In this document: piece after piece, positions 62,701 through 64,000 of the stretch
Position numbering within the stretch: position 1 is the first letter of the stretch
Layout: each line of letters starts with the position of its first letter
From: Pelecanus crispus
Lineage: Eukaryota; Chordata; Aves; Pelecaniformes; Pelecanidae
DNA length: 64,000 nt
Direction: 5' to 3'
Assembly: GCF_030463565.1 (NCBI RefSeq)
Contig: NC_134643.1
Span: forward strand, 43,748,221-43,812,220
Made by a program: the position numbers and the translations under genes
Notes under the pieces: model-generated
The model's database searches: none
What the model was told of the DNA's origin: nothing
What the model saw: only the letters and a program-made list of their open reading frames with translations

Positions 62701-64000
62701 AAGAAATACTGTTTTTTCCCTTCCTGCTACCAGTTATGAAGAATAAATTTCTCTATGGATTTCTGACAAAGACAACAACAAAGCCAAAAAAGCTGTGCCT
62801 CTAAATGATGCTTTGTGTTATTACTCTTTTTTTAGTTTTGTTCACCCCAGAGGTACTGAAAATCGTAACACAAAAAGTCACTGAATCATTGTCTGGAGCA
62901 CAGACTGCCAGAGTATGAGAGGCTAGAGGCAGGGTCTAATAAAAAGAATTAGTTTCAAGTTTTTCAATGTTTATCAGCAGTAGTTTTGGGCTTAATATTT
63001 TAGCTTACTTGCTGTTTCCCATCCTGCAATTCAATCAGGAACTCTTTAACAAGATAACCTGAGCTCACATTTCACAATGTAGAAATTCAGGTGTTAAAGA
63101 TGCAGTCCCTTTCTGTAACTTCCTCTCCATTAAATCTCTTGAATTTGTGTATCATTTTCTACCTAAAATCCTGAAAGCAATCTTCAGAGTTAGGAGACAG
63201 TGAGCAAGTGCTATTTGAATCAACCTTCAGAGCTGCAGACTGAGCTGCCGGTATTACTTAACATACTTGCAGATTTAAAAAAAAAAATGTTTTCTAAACA
63301 CAAGCTCCACTACTGTAGCCTCTAAAGCAGTTCTGGACATCAGGGATTGTGTTCAGAGCAACACTATGTCTTAGTAAACTTTCTCCCAGTGTGACCTTCC
63401 TTGTCTTAACATCACAGGCCCCATGGGCTCTGAAAGCTGATCCCAGCCCCAGCGCAGTCAGCCACAGTTCATGGTATGACCTTAGAAGCCAAGGGCAACT
63501 GTCCATTAGTACGTTCTTACTGTGAGCACTCAGCAAGTCCTTCCAAACCTTGCAGGTGGAAATCTACATGAAAACTCATGATGGGCTTTCAGACAGAGGC
63601 AAGAGCCTGACAACCACATGCAACCAGAACTCTGTACACGCAAGATGTCAATGAAACAAAATCAAACAGCGCCTCTTTAAAGACTGAGCTGGAACACGCA
63701 GTCAATACCAAAAGAAAAAAATCCTCTAAAACATCGTCTTCAACAATTGAGGAGTATATACACTGTAAGATTAGCATTAAAGAATCTCTAGGATAAAGTC
63801 TGTGGTAGGGTACATTTTAAAACAAAACTGTTTAGTTAAGAGATTTTAATTTTGAAGCATAACACAGGTATCGTTGTTTAAAGTCGCACCCGCAATCTGT
63901 CCCTTCAATCAATCTTGAGGGAAGGGAAAAACCAAAACCAACCACATAACATCTCCTACATCTCAAATGCTGGTTTTGTACCTCTCAACAAATACCATCT
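59704..64000 (-). other. OSBPL8: OSBPL8 5' intron, running off the window
   Basis: AT-rich sequence upstream of exon A. I looked on the minus strand for the preceding human coding segment (PTPTKDLHQPSLSPA) and saw no match. The upstream coding exon or exons and the promoter therefore probably lie beyond 64000. Open frames here have no recognised domain. Confidence 0.65.

Noticed and set aside
59704-64000. Missing OSBPL8 N-terminal coding exons
   Set aside because: No minus-strand match to the expected N-terminal segment was seen, so none is annotated in the window.

Overview
The window is nuclear DNA of a bird. It holds long AT-rich introns with GT-AG junctions, several CR1 LINE fragments whose 3' ends carry the bird-typical ATTCTATGA-like tail, and a solo endogenous-retrovirus LTR of a kind I recognise from non-galliform bird genomes. 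There are no operons, no ribosome-binding sites and no prokaryotic features. The species cannot be named from this evidence; a neoavian bird is my best inference.

Layout. Bases 1-24.3 kb are intergenic. No gene could be supported there. The stretch contains four CR1 3' fragments plus one short CR1 tail, one solo LTR with a 5-bp target-site duplication, low-complexity tracts, and an AT-rich block at about 8.4-9.2 kb that looks like a conserved non-coding element. Bases 24.3-26.55 kb hold BBS10, a two-exon chaperonin-like gene on the minus strand; its promoter, exon 1, 71-bp intron and the 5' third of exon 2 lie in a strong CpG island with an NRF1-type palindrome. From about 27.5 kb to the right edge lies OSBPL8 (ORP8), also on the minus strand. 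I placed 20 coding exons from 59703 down to the stop codon at 30861, with all splice phases consistent, followed by a long 3' UTR. The first coding exon or exons, about 72 residues in the human protein, and the promoter lie beyond 64 kb.

The minus-strand order OSBPL8 then BBS10 matches the human 12q21 neighbourhood, so this is a conserved vertebrate synteny block. The two genes do not act in one pathway: OSBPL8 encodes a tail-anchored ER lipid-exchange protein, and BBS10 a chaperonin-like factor for BBSome assembly at the cilium.

I found no convincing new biological system. The points most worth checking are the GC-extreme 5' half of BBS10, its nearly absent 3' UTR, the tight OSBPL8-to-BBS10 spacing, a CR1 copy in an OSBPL8 intron that has lost its reverse-transcriptase core, and candidate conserved non-coding blocks.
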